64,000 bases of DNA from an uncultured Collinsella sp. (GCA_902493535.1 CABUQG010000007.1:5874-69873), one strand, 5' to 3'; counted from the stretch's first letter, positions 52,704 through 62,232 are shown. Notes: a model not told the origin generated them from the letters alone. Translations and numbers: made by a program.

Positions 52704-55700
52704 GACGACGCATCGCTGGGCGGTCGCTCGGCAAAACCCCGAGCTCGAAAAGGAACTTTCGGCTGGTCTGGGCATTCCGGGGCTGGTGGCGCGCATTATG
52801 GTCGCGCACGGCATTGACTCCATCAAAGAGGGCCAATTGTTTTTGACGCCTTCGCTTGATCGCGACTGGGCCGACCCACTCATTATCCCGGGCATGTCGG
52901 TCGTTGCCGACCGCGTCGAGCGTGCTATTCGCAACCACGAGCACATTGCAGTCTTTGGCGATTTTGACGTTGACGGTATTACGTCGACCTGCCTGTTGAC
53001 CGAGGCGCTGCGCACGTTTGGCGCCGATGTCACGCCGTTTATTCCGCATCGCTTTGATGAGGGCTACGGTCTTTCGCGCGCGGCACTCGATCGCATTAAC
53101 GAGCTCGCTCGCCCCCAGCTGATCGTGACCGTCGATAACGGCATTGCCGCCAAGGAAGAGGTTTCCTATTTGGAGGACCTGGGGATCGATTTGGTGGTCA
53201 CGGACCATCACGAGCCCTCCGACCAGGTGCCGCAGGGTGTGCCCCTGACCGACCCCAAGCTCGAGGACGAGGGCCCCTCGCGCGAGCTTGCCGGTGCTGG
53301 TGTGGCGCTCAAGCTGGTGCAAGTCCTGGGTGAGCGCCTGGGCAAGCCGTCGTATTGGCGTTCGCTAATCGAGGTCGCGGCGCTGGGCACCGTGTCCGAC
53401 ATGATGCCGCTCACGCCCGAGAACCGCGCGCTGGTTGCCGAGGGCATCCAGCAGATGCGCGTAACCGCTCGCCCCGGCTATATCGCGCTTGCCGCGCTTG
53501 CCAAGGCGGACCTTTCGAGCATTACGGCGGATGGCCTGTCATTCTCGCTCATTCCCCGCTTAAACGCTGCCGGCCGCATGGCCGATCCCAAGCTGGCGCT
53601 CGACCTGCTGCTTGCCCGCAATCCCATCGAAGCAAGCGCGCTGGCGGCTGAGCTCGAGGAAATCAACCGCCAGCGCCGTGAGATCGAGGCGGAGCTCACG
53701 CGCGATGCCATGGCAAAGGTCGAGGAGACCTATGACGGCGGGCGCGCGATCGTTGTGGGCGGCGAAGGCTGGCACGAGGGCGTCAAGGGCATCGTGGCAA
53801 GCCGTCTGACCAACCGCTATCACGTGCCGGCGCTGCTGTTCTCGATCGAGGACGGTATCGCGCGCGGCTCTGGTCGCTCGGTGGGCAAAGTTAACCTGTT
53901 TGACGCCGTCGAGCGCTGTTCCGACCTGCTGATTCGTCGCGGCGGACATGCCGGTGCGGTGGGTGTGACCATCGAGGCATCCAAGCTCGATGAATTCCGT
54001 CGTCGCCTTTCCGCCGTGCTATCGGAGATTCCCGCTGAGGACTTTGAAGACATCGACGAGGTTGCCGCCACGGTCGACCTTTCCGAGCTGAATATCGAGA
54101 CTATAGAGCAGATTTCCCGTCTTGAGCCGTTTGGCCAGGGCAACAAGGTGCCGCTGCTGGCCGCCGAGGGCGTGACGATGTGCGATCGCGCCGTGGTGGG
54201 CAAAACCGGCGAGCACATGCGCTTTGTGGCGACCGATGGAGCCGCGAGCGTGCCGGCCATCATGTTCCGCGTGCCGCAAATCGATAAGCTCATCAACTGC
54301 GATAGCGCTGTCGACTTGGTGTTCGAGGCCGTTGCCGAGCATTGGCAGGGGCGTGTGAAGCCCAAGCTCATGATCAAGGATGTTCTGGTCCGCGATACCA
54401 CGCTGCCCAGCGTCGACGATCCGGCATGCGAGCTTCGTCGTGGCGTGCAGCCGGCGGATTCCGGCCTGCGCCTGGAGTCGCGTAAGCGCGAGACACTCGC
54501 CCAGCTTTCTTATACCGAGCTGACGCGCTCGCTTATCCATAGCTTTATAGGCTCGAACCAGCCGCACCGCGCGCAGGTCGAGGCGCTCGATGCCCTGGCC
54601 GATCACCAAAGTGTTCTGGCCGTTATGGGAACGGGGCGCGGCAAGTCGCTCATCTTCCATGTGCATGCCGCGCGCGAGGCGGTTCTTCGCGGGCGTGCGA
54701 GCATCTTTGTCTATCCGCTGCGCGCGCTCGTTGCCGACCAGGCCTATCACCTCTCGTCGACGATGGCCGCGCTCGGCATTGGCGTCGGCGTGTTGACCGG
54801 CGAGACCGTGGAGGCGGCGCGCGATGACGTGTTTGCCGGCTTGGCTTCGGGCCGTACCGGCATCGTGCTCACGACGCCCGAGTTCCTGTCCATTCACCGC
54901 GACCGCTTTGCGCGTTCGGGGCGCATCGGTTTTGTCGTTATCGATGAGGCGCACCACGCTGGCCTTGCCAAGGGCGGCGACCGCAGCGCCTATCTCGACA
55001 TGCCCGATATCCTCAAAGCCCTGGGCGACCCGGTCGTTATGGCCGCGACGGCCACCGCGACGGCTCCGGTCGTGGCCGAGCTTGCCCGCACGCTTCCGAT
55101 CACTCACACGGTGGTCGACGAGACGGTGCGCGAGAACCTGCAGCTCGAGGACGACCGAGATCTTGCGAGCCGCGAGAACCGTTTGGTGTCGATCGTGGCG
55201 ACGGGGGAAAAGACCGTCATCTACGTCAATTCGCGCGACCAGTCCGTGGCGCTCGCCAAGACACTACGCAAACGCGTTCCCGACTGTGCGACCCGTATCG
55301 CGTTCTATAACGCTGGCCTTACGCGCACCGACCGCCATCGCGTAGAGGAGGCGTTTCGAGACGGCAGCCTCAGCTGCATCGTCTCGACATCCGCCTTTGG
55401 CGAGGGCGTCAACCTTCCCGATATTCGCCATGTCGTGCTCTATCACATGCCGTTTGGCGGCATTGAGTTTAACCAGATGAGCGGCCGCGCCGGTCGCGAT
55501 GGCCAACCCGCCGTGATCCATCTACTCTATTCGTCGCGTGACGCCCGTATTAACGAGCGCCTGCTCGACTGCTATGCGCCCGAGCGCGACGAGCTCGTCA
55601 CGCTCTATCGCGCGCTGCAGACCATGTGGCGCTCCAACCGCGGCAAGACCGGGGACGATTCCTTTAGCGCGAGCGATATCGACATCGCGCAGATGTGCCT

Positions 55701-55977
55701 TGCCATCGATGCTCGCACGCCGGTCGACGAGCGCTCGGTGGAAAGCGGCTTGGGAATCTTCGAAGAGCTTGGTTTTTGTCGCGTTTCGGGGTTTGACGAC
55801 ACCCGTCGCATCGCGATGGCCGAAAACCCCGGCCGCGTGCAATTGAGCAGGTCAATTCGCTATTTGGAGGGCTTGCGCTCGCGCATGGAGTTCTCGGCTT
55901 TCCGGAGTTGGGCGCTCGATTCGTGCGCTTCTGATATGCTAGCCAAAGTTAACCGCCCGATCGTACCGCGGGCCTAG
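52690..55977 (+). CDS. recJ: RecJ single-strand exonuclease fused to a RecQ-like helicase
   Basis: 1095 residues; normal RecJ has about 570-750. The DHH nuclease comes first: DFDVDG (91-96), DHH (172-174) and the DHHA1/OB regions up to about 560 (SGRSVGKVNLFD, RGGHAGAVG). A superfamily 2 helicase follows, with GTGRGKS (647-653), DEAH (752-755), TATAT, AFGEGVNLPDIRHVVLYHMP and QMSGRAGRDG. It degrades 5' ends of single strands, and the attached helicase could unwind its substrate, like a one-chain RecQ-RecJ. ATG at 52690; the upstream frame is shorter and unlikely. Confidence 0.92.
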   Translation: MSSLKTTHRWAVARQNPELEKELSAGLGIPGLVARIMVAHGIDSIKEGQLFLTPSLDRDWADPLIIPGMSVVADRVERAIRNHEHIAVFGDFDVDGITSTCLLTEALRTFGADVTPFIPHRFDEGYGLSRAALDRINELARPQLIVTVDNGIAAKEEVSYLEDLGIDLVVTDHHEPSDQVPQGVPLTDPKLEDEGPSRELAGAGVALKLVQVLGERLGKPSYWRSLIEVAALGTVSDMMPLTPENRALVAEGIQQMRVTARPGYIALAALAKADLSSITADGLSFSLIPRLNAAGRMADPKLALDLLLARNPIEASALAAELEEINRQRREIEAELTRDAMAKVEETYDGGRAIVVGGEGWHEGVKGIVASRLTNRYHVPALLFSIEDGIARGSGRSVGKVNLFDAVERCSDLLIRRGGHAGAVGVTIEASKLDEFRRRLSAVLSEIPAEDFEDIDEVAATVDLSELNIETIEQISRLEPFGQGNKVPLLAAEGVTMCDRAVVGKTGEHMRFVATDGAASVPAIMFRVPQIDKLINCDSAVDLVFEAVAEHWQGRVKPKLMIKDVLVRDTTLPSVDDPACELRRGVQPADSGLRLESRKRETLAQLSYTELTRSLIHSFIGSNQPHRAQVEALDALADHQSVLAVMGTGRGKSLIFHVHAAREAVLRGRASIFVYPLRALVADQAYHLSSTMAALGIGVGVLTGETVEAARDDVFAGLASGRTGIVLTTPEFLSIHRDRFARSGRIGFVVIDEAHHAGLAKGGDRSAYLDMPDILKALGDPVVMAATATATAPVVAELARTLPITHTVVDETVRENLQLEDDRDLASRENRLVSIVATGEKTVIYVNSRDQSVALAKTLRKRVPDCATRIAFYNAGLTRTDRHRVEEAFRDGSLSCIVSTSAFGEGVNLPDIRHVVLYHMPFGGIEFNQMSGRAGRDGQPAVIHLLYSSRDARINERLLDCYAPERDELVTLYRALQTMWRSNRGKTGDDSFSASDIDIAQMCLAIDARTPVDERSVESGLGIFEELGFCRVSGFDDTRRIAMAENPGRVQLSRSIRYLEGLRSRMEFSAFRSWALDSCASDMLAKVNRPIVPRA

Positions 55978-55992
55978 GGGAAGGGGACCTCG

Positions 55993-58353
55993 ATGGATGC
56001 CGCAGCCCGTACCGCCCATGATTCTACCCTCCAGCCTTTTTCGGAGATGGAGCACTATAAGCATGCCGATGAGCTGCCGCCCGAGATTATGGCGGACAGC
56101 TACGACAAGCTGGAGCGCCTGTGCCTCAAATATATGAATGAGGACGACTTTTCTAAGGTTGAGCAGGCCTACTGCTTTGCCGCCGAGAAGCACTGCAACC
56201 AAAAGCGCCGCTCGGGCGAGATGTACATTAACCATCCCGTCGAGGTTGCCATCATTTTGGCCGATCTCAAGATGGACTGCGATGTGGTGTGCGCCGCGCT
56301 GCTGCACGATACCGTCGAGGATACCGAGACCTCGCTCGCCGATGTTTCCGGCCTGTTCGGCGATACGGTGGCCGAGCTCGTCGATGGCGTGACCAAGCTC
56401 ACCAACATCGAAGTCGACAGCATGGACGAGAAGCAGGCGCTCACGCTGCGCAAGATGTTCCTCGCCATGTCCAAGGACATTCGCGTCATCATCGTTAAAC
56501 TTGCCGACCGTCTGCACAACATGCGAACGCTGGCAGCCCTGCGCGAGGATCGTCGCCTGTTTAAGGCTCGCGAGACCATGGACGTGTACGCGCCCTTGGC
56601 CGACCGCCTGGGCATGAGCTCTATTAAGTGGGAGCTCGAGGACCTGTCCTTCTTCTACCTGGAGCCCGATGCCTACCAGCGCATCGCGCGCATGGTGGCT
56701 GAGTCGCGCGAGGTCCGCGAGCGCTACCTTGCCGAGACCATCAAGACGCTTACCGATGAGCTCAACCGCATTGGTCTGGAGGACTTCCAGATCAACGGCC
56801 GCTCCAAGCACTATTGGTCCATCTACCAAAAGATGAAGCGCAAGGGCAAGGAGTTCTCCGAGATCTACGACCTGGTGGCGCTGCGCGTTATTACCCATTC
56901 GGTGCGCGATTGTTACTCCACGCTCGGTGCGGTGCATACGCTGTGGCACCCCATGCCTGGTCGCTTTAAAGACTATATCGCCATGCCCAAGGTCAATAAC
57001 TACCAGTCGCTCCACACGACGGTCATCGGCCCTACGGCTCGTCCGCTCGAGATTCAGATTCGAACCTACGAGATGCATGAGCAGGCCGAGTACGGCATTG
57101 CCGCTCACTGGCTATATAAGAAGTCGGGCGGATCGTCTGCTTCCAAGACCAATGACGCTCAACGTTTGGACGACCAGATCAACTGGCTCAAGCATTCGCT
57201 CGATTGGGCGGCTTCCGACGAGATCACCGATGCCAAGGAATACCTGCACTCGCTGAAGGTCGATCTGTTCGATCAGGAGATCTTTGTCTTCACGCCCAAA
57301 GGCGAGGTCATGGCGCTTCGTGCCGGTTCAACGCCGCTCGACTTTGCCTATGCCGTTCACACCGAGGTGGGAAACCACTGCGTCGGCGCCAAAATCAACG
57401 GTGCGGTGGCTCCGCTCACGCACGAGATCAAGACGGGCGACCGCGTTGAAATCCTGACTAACAAGAGTTCCAAGCCGTCGCGCGATTGGCTCAAGATCGT
57501 TAAGACACCTTCCGCCAAGTCAAAGATCCGCCGCTATTTTGCCGCTGCGACCAAGGACGACGACGCTGCCGCCGGTCGCGATATGCTGGCCAAGGATCTG
57601 CGTAAGCGTGGCTATGGCATTTCTACGCCGCGTTCGACGCGTGCGCTCAATGCCGTGGCGGAGCAGTTTAACTTCAAGCAGCTCGAGGACCTGTTTGCCG
57701 CCGTCGGCGCCGGCAAGGTTGCCTCGCGCGCTGTGGGCAATAAGGTCGAGCAAATCTTGGACCCCAAGCCCGAGGAACAGCTCACCAAGGCCGAGGCTAT
57801 CGCCGAGGTCGTGAAGCAGCCCGCTCGCGGCTCCAACCGCAAGCCTCAAAAGCGCGGCAAGAGCGCCAGTAACGGCATTATCGTCAAGGGCGAGAGCAAC
57901 AGCGGCCTGCTGGTCCGTCTGGCTCATTGCTGCAACCCCGTGACGGGTGACGACATCGTCGGCTTCATCACGCGCGGTCGTGGCGTTTCGGTGCATCGCG
58001 CCAACTGCCCCAACGTCAAGGGTCTTATGGAACATCCCGAGCGCATGATCGATGTGGAGTGGGACGGCGCTGCTGACACCCTCTTCCAGGTCGAGATCGT
58101 GGTCGAGTGCTTGGACCGCATGGGCCTGCTCAAGGATGTCACCATTGCCATTGGCGATGCGGGCGGCAATATCCTTTCTGCCGCCACGTCGACCAACCGC
58201 GAGGGTATTGCAACCCTGCGCTTTATGGTCGAGATCTCGGACGCGAGTGGTCTGGATCCGCTGCTGGCTTCCATCAGCAGTGTCGATTCGGTCTACGACG
58301 CGCGCCGTCTTATGCCCGGCGAAGGCGGAGCTCAGCTCAAGCGCCGTGTGTAG
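55993..58353 (+). CDS. Bifunctional (p)ppGpp synthetase/hydrolase, RelA/SpoT
   Basis: 786 residues, the standard long Rel. The HD hydrolase (H81, H105-D106 in ALLHDTVED) is intact, the synthetase has RFKDYIAMPKVNNYQSLHTTV, the TGS domain starts IFVFTPKGEVMALRAGSTPLDFAYAVH and a zinc-finger/ACT end follows (about 640-786). Both active sites appear intact, so this is a bifunctional enzyme making and degrading the alarmone. AAGGGG before the ATG. Follows recJ by 15 bases and may be cotranscribed. Confidence 0.93.
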   Translation: MDAAARTAHDSTLQPFSEMEHYKHADELPPEIMADSYDKLERLCLKYMNEDDFSKVEQAYCFAAEKHCNQKRRSGEMYINHPVEVAIILADLKMDCDVVCAALLHDTVEDTETSLADVSGLFGDTVAELVDGVTKLTNIEVDSMDEKQALTLRKMFLAMSKDIRVIIVKLADRLHNMRTLAALREDRRLFKARETMDVYAPLADRLGMSSIKWELEDLSFFYLEPDAYQRIARMVAESREVRERYLAETIKTLTDELNRIGLEDFQINGRSKHYWSIYQKMKRKGKEFSEIYDLVALRVITHSVRDCYSTLGAVHTLWHPMPGRFKDYIAMPKVNNYQSLHTTVIGPTARPLEIQIRTYEMHEQAEYGIAAHWLYKKSGGSSASKTNDAQRLDDQINWLKHSLDWAASDEITDAKEYLHSLKVDLFDQEIFVFTPKGEVMALRAGSTPLDFAYAVHTEVGNHCVGAKINGAVAPLTHEIKTGDRVEILTNKSSKPSRDWLKIVKTPSAKSKIRRYFAAATKDDDAAAGRDMLAKDLRKRGYGISTPRSTRALNAVAEQFNFKQLEDLFAAVGAGKVASRAVGNKVEQILDPKPEEQLTKAEAIAEVVKQPARGSNRKPQKRGKSASNGIIVKGESNSGLLVRLAHCCNPVTGDDIVGFITRGRGVSVHRANCPNVKGLMEHPERMIDVEWDGAADTLFQVEIVVECLDRMGLLKDVTIAIGDAGGNILSAATSTNREGIATLRFMVEISDASGLDPLLASISSVDSVYDARRLMPGEGGAQLKRRV

Positions 58354-58387
58354 GTGCGAGAGCCTCTCAGCATCATAGATATTGGTT

Positions 58388-58424
58388 ACGTTTGAGGCAT
58401 CGTTTGGTGCCTCAAACGTATTTT
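58388..58424 (+). terminator. Terminator after relA/spoT
   Basis: ACGTTTGAGGCA (58388-58399) and TGCCTCAAACGT (58408-58419) form a 12-bp stem, followed by ATTTT. The next gene's ribosome site comes 2 bases later. Confidence 0.75.
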
Positions 58425-58441
58425 AGAAGGAGGGCATGCGC

Positions 58442-59125
58442 ATGGACGGTATGACTTTGGACCTGACACCCCGAGGCGCGGCTTCGATTGAGGTGCTCGT
58501 CAACGGCCCGATTCAGACCAACAGTTACGCCGTGATTTCGAATGACGAGTGCTTAATCGTCGATCCGGCGTGGGAGGGCGAGCGTCTTGTGGAGCATATC
58601 CGCACCGCGCATCCCGAGGTTCGCGTACTCGGCTCTGTCTGCACGCACGGTCATGCCGACCATGTTGGCGGGGTCGCCGGGGTTCGAGCTGTTGTTGGCG
58701 ACAGCGCACTATATGAGTTGTGCGCTAAGGACGTGACGGTACCTCGCGCGAATATCGAGGAGCAGCGCGCCATGTGGGGTATTGAGACGCCCGATCCGGG
58801 CGAGCCGACGCGGCTGCTTGCCGAGGGCGATACGATTGAATTGGGCGATATCTGCCTGCAGGTGATCGAGACGCCGGGGCATACGCCGGGCGGCATCGTC
58901 CTGTTCGCCGCGACCGAGCAGGGGAACATCGCCTTTGTGGGCGACACGCTTTTCCCGGGCAGCCACGGTCGTACCGATCTTTCCGGCGGTGACGAGGCGG
59001 CGATTATGCGCTCGCTCTCCAAACTTGCCAAGACGCTTCCGCCCGATACCGTTTGCTTGACGGGCCATGGCGATTCGACCACGATGGCGCGCGAACTTAT
59101 GCAGAATCCGTTTATGCAGATGTAG
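58442..59125 (+). CDS. Metallo-beta-lactamase fold hydrolase, glyoxalase II-like
   Basis: 227 residues. CTHGHADHVGG holds the metal ligands (H69, H71, D73, H74), TPGHTPGG gives the next His, FVGDTLFPGSHGRTDL the bridging Asp, and LTGHGD the last His. Probably hydrolyses thioesters such as S-D-lactoyl conjugates. The ATG at 58442 is best spaced from AAGGAGGG (58427-58434); 58436 is too close. Substrate not proven. Confidence 0.87.
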   Translation: MDGMTLDLTPRGAASIEVLVNGPIQTNSYAVISNDECLIVDPAWEGERLVEHIRTAHPEVRVLGSVCTHGHADHVGGVAGVRAVVGDSALYELCAKDVTVPRANIEEQRAMWGIETPDPGEPTRLLAEGDTIELGDICLQVIETPGHTPGGIVLFAATEQGNIAFVGDTLFPGSHGRTDLSGGDEAAIMRSLSKLAKTLPPDTVCLTGHGDSTTMARELMQNPFMQM

Positions 59126-59273
59126 GCTCGAAGCCGTCTTTCGAACCACGAAGACCGCTCAATCGTCAAGCTATTTTCCCCAGTGGGTCGATTCTGTGGG
59201 GCAAACGGTCAAAATTTGTCCAATCGGATGGTATTCGTGAACAAACGAACGTTTATGCTCGGGTATGTCGTGG

Positions 59274-59279
59274 TAAAAT
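59274..59279 (+). promoter_or_regulatory. -10 element upstream of the aldolase gene
   Basis: TAAAAT with a weak -35 (GTTTAT, 59251-59256) at 17 bases; 40 bases before the aldolase ATG. Confidence 0.4.
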
Positions 59280-59319
59280 CTCAGGCGTTATCGGAGCAAC
59301 CTTACAGGAGGTTTCTTTT

Positions 59320-60186
59320 ATGCTCGTCAACGCAGCAGACATGCTCAAGAAGGCCGAGGCCGGCAAGTACGCTCTCGGTGCCTTCAACACCAACAACCTC
59401 GAGTGGACCCTGGCTATTCTCCAGGCCGCCGAGGAGGCCAAGTCTCCGCTGATCCTTCAGTGCACCGCTGGTGCCGCTAAGTGGATGGGCGGTTTCAAGG
59501 TCTGCGCCGACATGGTCAAGGCTGCCGTCGAGGCCACGGGCGTTACCGTTCCCGTCGCCCTTCACCTCGATCACGGTTCTTACGAGGACTGCTTCAAGTG
59601 CATCGAGGCCGGCTTCACGTCCATCATGTATGACGGCTCTCACGAGGAGACCTTCCAGCTTAACCTCGACCGCACCAAGGAGCTCGTTGAGCTTGCCCAC
59701 TCCAAGGGTATGTCCATCGAGGCCGAGGTCGGCGGCATCGGCGGCACCGAGGACGGCGTGACCTCCAGCGGCGAGCTCGCTGATCCTGCTGAGTGCAAGC
59801 AGATTGCTGACCTGGGCGTCGACTTCCTCGCCTGCGGTATCGGCAACATCCACGGCGTGTACCCTGCCGACTGGGCTGGCCTTTCCTTCGAGCGCCTGGG
59901 CGAGATCAAGGCTCAGACCGGCGACCTGCCCCTCGTCCTGCACGGTGGCACCGGCATCCCCGAGGATCAGATCAAGAAGGCCATCTCCCTGGGTATCTCC
60001 AAGATCAACGTCAACACCGATCTGCAGCTCGTCTTTGCCAAGGGCGTTCGCGAGTACATCGAGGCTGGCAAGGATCAGCAGGGCAAGGGCTTTGACCCCC
60101 GCAAGCTCCTCAAGCCTGGTCGCGACAACATCGTTGCCCGCACCAAGGAGCTCATGGAGGAGTTTGGCTCCGTCAACAAGGCGTAA
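59320..60186 (+). CDS. fba: Class II fructose-1,6-bisphosphate aldolase
   Basis: Cleaves fructose 1,6-bisphosphate in glycolysis, with Zn. 288 residues; MLVNAADMLKKAEAGKYALGAFNTNNLEWT at the start, the zinc ligands in LHLDHGSY (D84/H85), GVTSSGELADP, GIGNIHGVY and HGGTGIP, all class II. ACAGGAGG precedes the ATG at 59320. Highly expressed-type codon use. Followed by a very long stem. Confidence 0.95.
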   Translation: MLVNAADMLKKAEAGKYALGAFNTNNLEWTLAILQAAEEAKSPLILQCTAGAAKWMGGFKVCADMVKAAVEATGVTVPVALHLDHGSYEDCFKCIEAGFTSIMYDGSHEETFQLNLDRTKELVELAHSKGMSIEAEVGGIGGTEDGVTSSGELADPAECKQIADLGVDFLACGIGNIHGVYPADWAGLSFERLGEIKAQTGDLPLVLHGGTGIPEDQIKKAISLGISKINVNTDLQLVFAKGVREYIEAGKDQQGKGFDPRKLLKPGRDNIVARTKELMEEFGSVNKA

Positions 60187-60208
60187 GTAGCGGTTTAACT
60201 TTCCCGTC

Positions 60209-60306
60209 GGAGGCCCCGTTCACCCTACGCTTTTCCCTTGCGCTCACCTGGCTTTGCCAGAAGTCGCGCAATGGGAAAAGCTTCGGGTGAACGGGGCCTC
60301 CTTCGT
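60209..60306 (+). terminator. 93-base nested hairpin after the aldolase gene
   Basis: Five nested stems: GGAGGCCCCGTTCACCC/its complement (60209-60225/60285-60301, 17 bp perfect), GCTTTTCCC/GGGAAAAGC, GCGC/GCGC and CTGGC-TTT-GCCAG at the tip; TTCGTT follows. It can terminate transcription but is far longer than needed. Confidence 0.8.
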
Positions 60307-60379
60307 TAACTCGCCACAGGGTTACTGGGCTGAATTTATTTTTTATAGGTACCGTTTATCGGTGTTGAGGGTTCCTTTA

Positions 60380-60408
60380 TTGGGGCTTTCTTTTTATCTC
60401 GCTACAAT
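60380..60408 (+). promoter_or_regulatory. Promoter of the transglutaminase gene
   Basis: TTGGGG (60380-60385), 17 bases, TACAAT (60403-60408). The -10 is one base off consensus, 36 bases before the ATG. Confidence 0.55.
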
Positions 60409-60443
60409 GGACTTCAAGCGTTCTAGTGACTTGGAGTTTTGGT

Positions 60444-61877
60444 ATGGCTGTTATTAATGTGCTGCCTTCGGATGGGAAGGTTATTGACGAGGGGCCGGTT
60501 GGTTGCTCTGTTGATGTTTGCAATGATGACTTCCGTTTTCTAGATATTGGCTTGCCACCCGAGATCCTGCGTTTAAAGGACGCGGGGTATCTTTCGCAGG
60601 CTATTGAGGCTTGCGACCGCCTACTTGCCCAAAATCCCGATCCCTCGCTTGCTGCCTGCGTTCGTGCCGAGCGGTATCGCATGCTTGAGACGCCGCTTCA
60701 TTTTTCGGTGTCGCGCGATCGAGCTATTGCGATGATTCGCGAGGAGTGGCCTGAGTTTACCGAGGGGCAGTTTAACGATCTGATTGACCGTAAGCGTATT
60801 GACTGGCGCTTTATCGATGGTGAGCTGTTCGTTCTCGATAACTTCCTCGATTCGCTTCGCGTATATCCCAAAGAGGTCCCCGGCATGCGTCCCGATTCTA
60901 CGGACGGAATTGCGCTGCGCAACCAGATGCTCGAGGAGATGGAGTCGCAAAACGGATTGGCTCGCGTCATTACGCTTAAAGCGTCCGTGTCTGTCCCCGG
61001 CGCTCTGGAGGGGGAGACCGTTTGCGCTTGGCTTCCCGTCGCGGCTGCCTGCCGTCAGCAGTCTCGGGTCGAGATTCTCGACATGACGCCGGAGGGTGCT
61101 GTTGCTCCCGCGAACGCTTCGGCGCGTACCGCCTCGTGGTCTTCTTCGAGTGAGCGCTCATTCTCGGTGACTTATCGTTATCACATCGATGCTGCTTATT
61201 GTGATGTCTACGGTGGCACACTTCCGGTTCATCCGCGTATGGACGCGCCTCTGCCCGAGGATATTTCCGAGGACCGTCCGCACATTGCATTCACGCCGTA
61301 TCTGCAGCAGCTGACGGCCGGTGTTGTTGACGGACTCGAGGATCCGCTCGATTGCGCCCGTGCTATCTATGATTATTTGACGCAGCATATCGACTATCGT
61401 TATCAGCCGCCGTACTTGCTTTTGGGATCTATTGCCGATGACTGCGCGCATTCACTCCGCGGCGATTGCGGCGTTATGGCGCTCGCGTTTATCACCATGT
61501 GCCGTATCGCGGGCGTGCCTGCCCGTTGGCAGAGCGGCCTGTACGTTGCGCCCGATTCGGTGGGGTCGCACGACTGGGCAGAGTTCTATACGCCGCAGAC
61601 CGGTTGGCTCAACGCCGACGTGTCATTTGGATCTTCTGCTCGCAGGATGGGGGAGGAGTGGCGCCGCCGTCACTACTTTGGCAATCTCGACCCATGGCGT
61701 ATGGTGGCCAACAATCGATTCCAGGCAGAGTTTGAGCCCTCTTTCGACGGCATGCGCGAGGACCCTTACGATAACCAGATGGGTGAGGCTTCGGTCGACG
61801 GTCGCGGATGCCGTCAGCGCGAGATGCTACGCACGGTCGAACTCATCGAAATGCTCGAAGTTCCATTTTCGGACTAA
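60444..61877 (+). CDS. Transglutaminase-like domain protein
   Basis: 477 residues. A helical N-terminal half (about 1-170) is followed by a beta-rich part and the transglutaminase core with Cys342 (RGDCGVMALAFITMCRIAGVPAR), His376 (SHDWAEFY) and Asp392 (NADVSFG), a full catalytic triad. These enzymes act as proteases, peptidases or cross-linkers; no signal peptide is seen, so it is cytosolic. GGAG precedes the ATG at 60444. Function unknown beyond the fold. Confidence 0.85.
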   Translation: MAVINVLPSDGKVIDEGPVGCSVDVCNDDFRFLDIGLPPEILRLKDAGYLSQAIEACDRLLAQNPDPSLAACVRAERYRMLETPLHFSVSRDRAIAMIREEWPEFTEGQFNDLIDRKRIDWRFIDGELFVLDNFLDSLRVYPKEVPGMRPDSTDGIALRNQMLEEMESQNGLARVITLKASVSVPGALEGETVCAWLPVAAACRQQSRVEILDMTPEGAVAPANASARTASWSSSSERSFSVTYRYHIDAAYCDVYGGTLPVHPRMDAPLPEDISEDRPHIAFTPYLQQLTAGVVDGLEDPLDCARAIYDYLTQHIDYRYQPPYLLLGSIADDCAHSLRGDCGVMALAFITMCRIAGVPARWQSGLYVAPDSVGSHDWAEFYTPQTGWLNADVSFGSSARRMGEEWRRRHYFGNLDPWRMVANNRFQAEFEPSFDGMREDPYDNQMGEASVDGRGCRQREMLRTVELIEMLEVPFSD

Positions 61878-61916
61878 TCAACAGAAAGCTGTGATAAACT
61901 AACTCACGCATTACGT

Positions 61917-62003
61917 GCCCGAGTGGCGGAATTGGCAGACGCAGTGGACTCAAAATCCACCGTTGGCAACAACGTGCGAGTTCGAGTCTCGCCTCGGGCA
62001 CCA
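61917..62003 (+). tRNA. tRNA-Leu (anticodon CAA)
   Basis: 87 nucleotides with a 7-bp acceptor stem (GCCCGAG/CTCGGGC), D-loop GGCGGAATTGGCAGACGC, anticodon stem GTGGA/TCCAC with loop CTCAAAA (CAA anticodon), a long variable arm as in class II tRNAs, T-arm GAGTTCGAGTCTC and encoded CCA. Reads TTG codons. Confidence 0.95.
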
Positions 62004-62019
62004 TACATGCAAGTGAGCG

Positions 62020-62045
62020 TTCAAGGGGGTTGCGGCCCCCTTTTT
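62020..62045 (+). terminator. Terminator after tRNA-Leu
   Basis: AAGGGGG and CCCCCTT around TTGCGG, with TTTTT following, 20 bases past the tRNA end. Confidence 0.75.
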
Positions 62046-62164
62046 CGTGCCGAACTCGCGTGAGCGCGCGAAGCGTTAAGCAAACAGGCCTGCGGCCTGT
62101 TTGTAGCGGAGCGTGGCGAGGGCGCCGCGCGTCCGAAGCCCGGGGCTTCGCGAAGCGAAGGCCC

Positions 62165-62232
62165 TTCGAGTCTCGCCTCGGGCACCATACATGCAAGCGA
62201 GCGTTCAAGGGGGTCAAGGCCCCTTTTTCGTG
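62165..62232 (+). repeat. Duplicate of the tRNA-Leu 3' end and its terminator
   Basis: From TTCGAGTCTCGCCTCGGGCA onwards, bases 62165-62232 repeat 61981-62047 nearly exactly (tRNA T-arm half, CCA, terminator), with a few changes. The spacing is 184 bases. The 5' half of the tRNA is missing, so it is not a second gene. It could be an att-type relic of an element that inserted in this tRNA; the 118 bases between hold short palindromes but no integrase. Confidence 0.85.

Noticed and set aside
61917..62232. Integrated prophage or mobile island at tRNA-Leu
   Set aside because: Only 118 bases lie between the repeats, with no integrase or phage gene.
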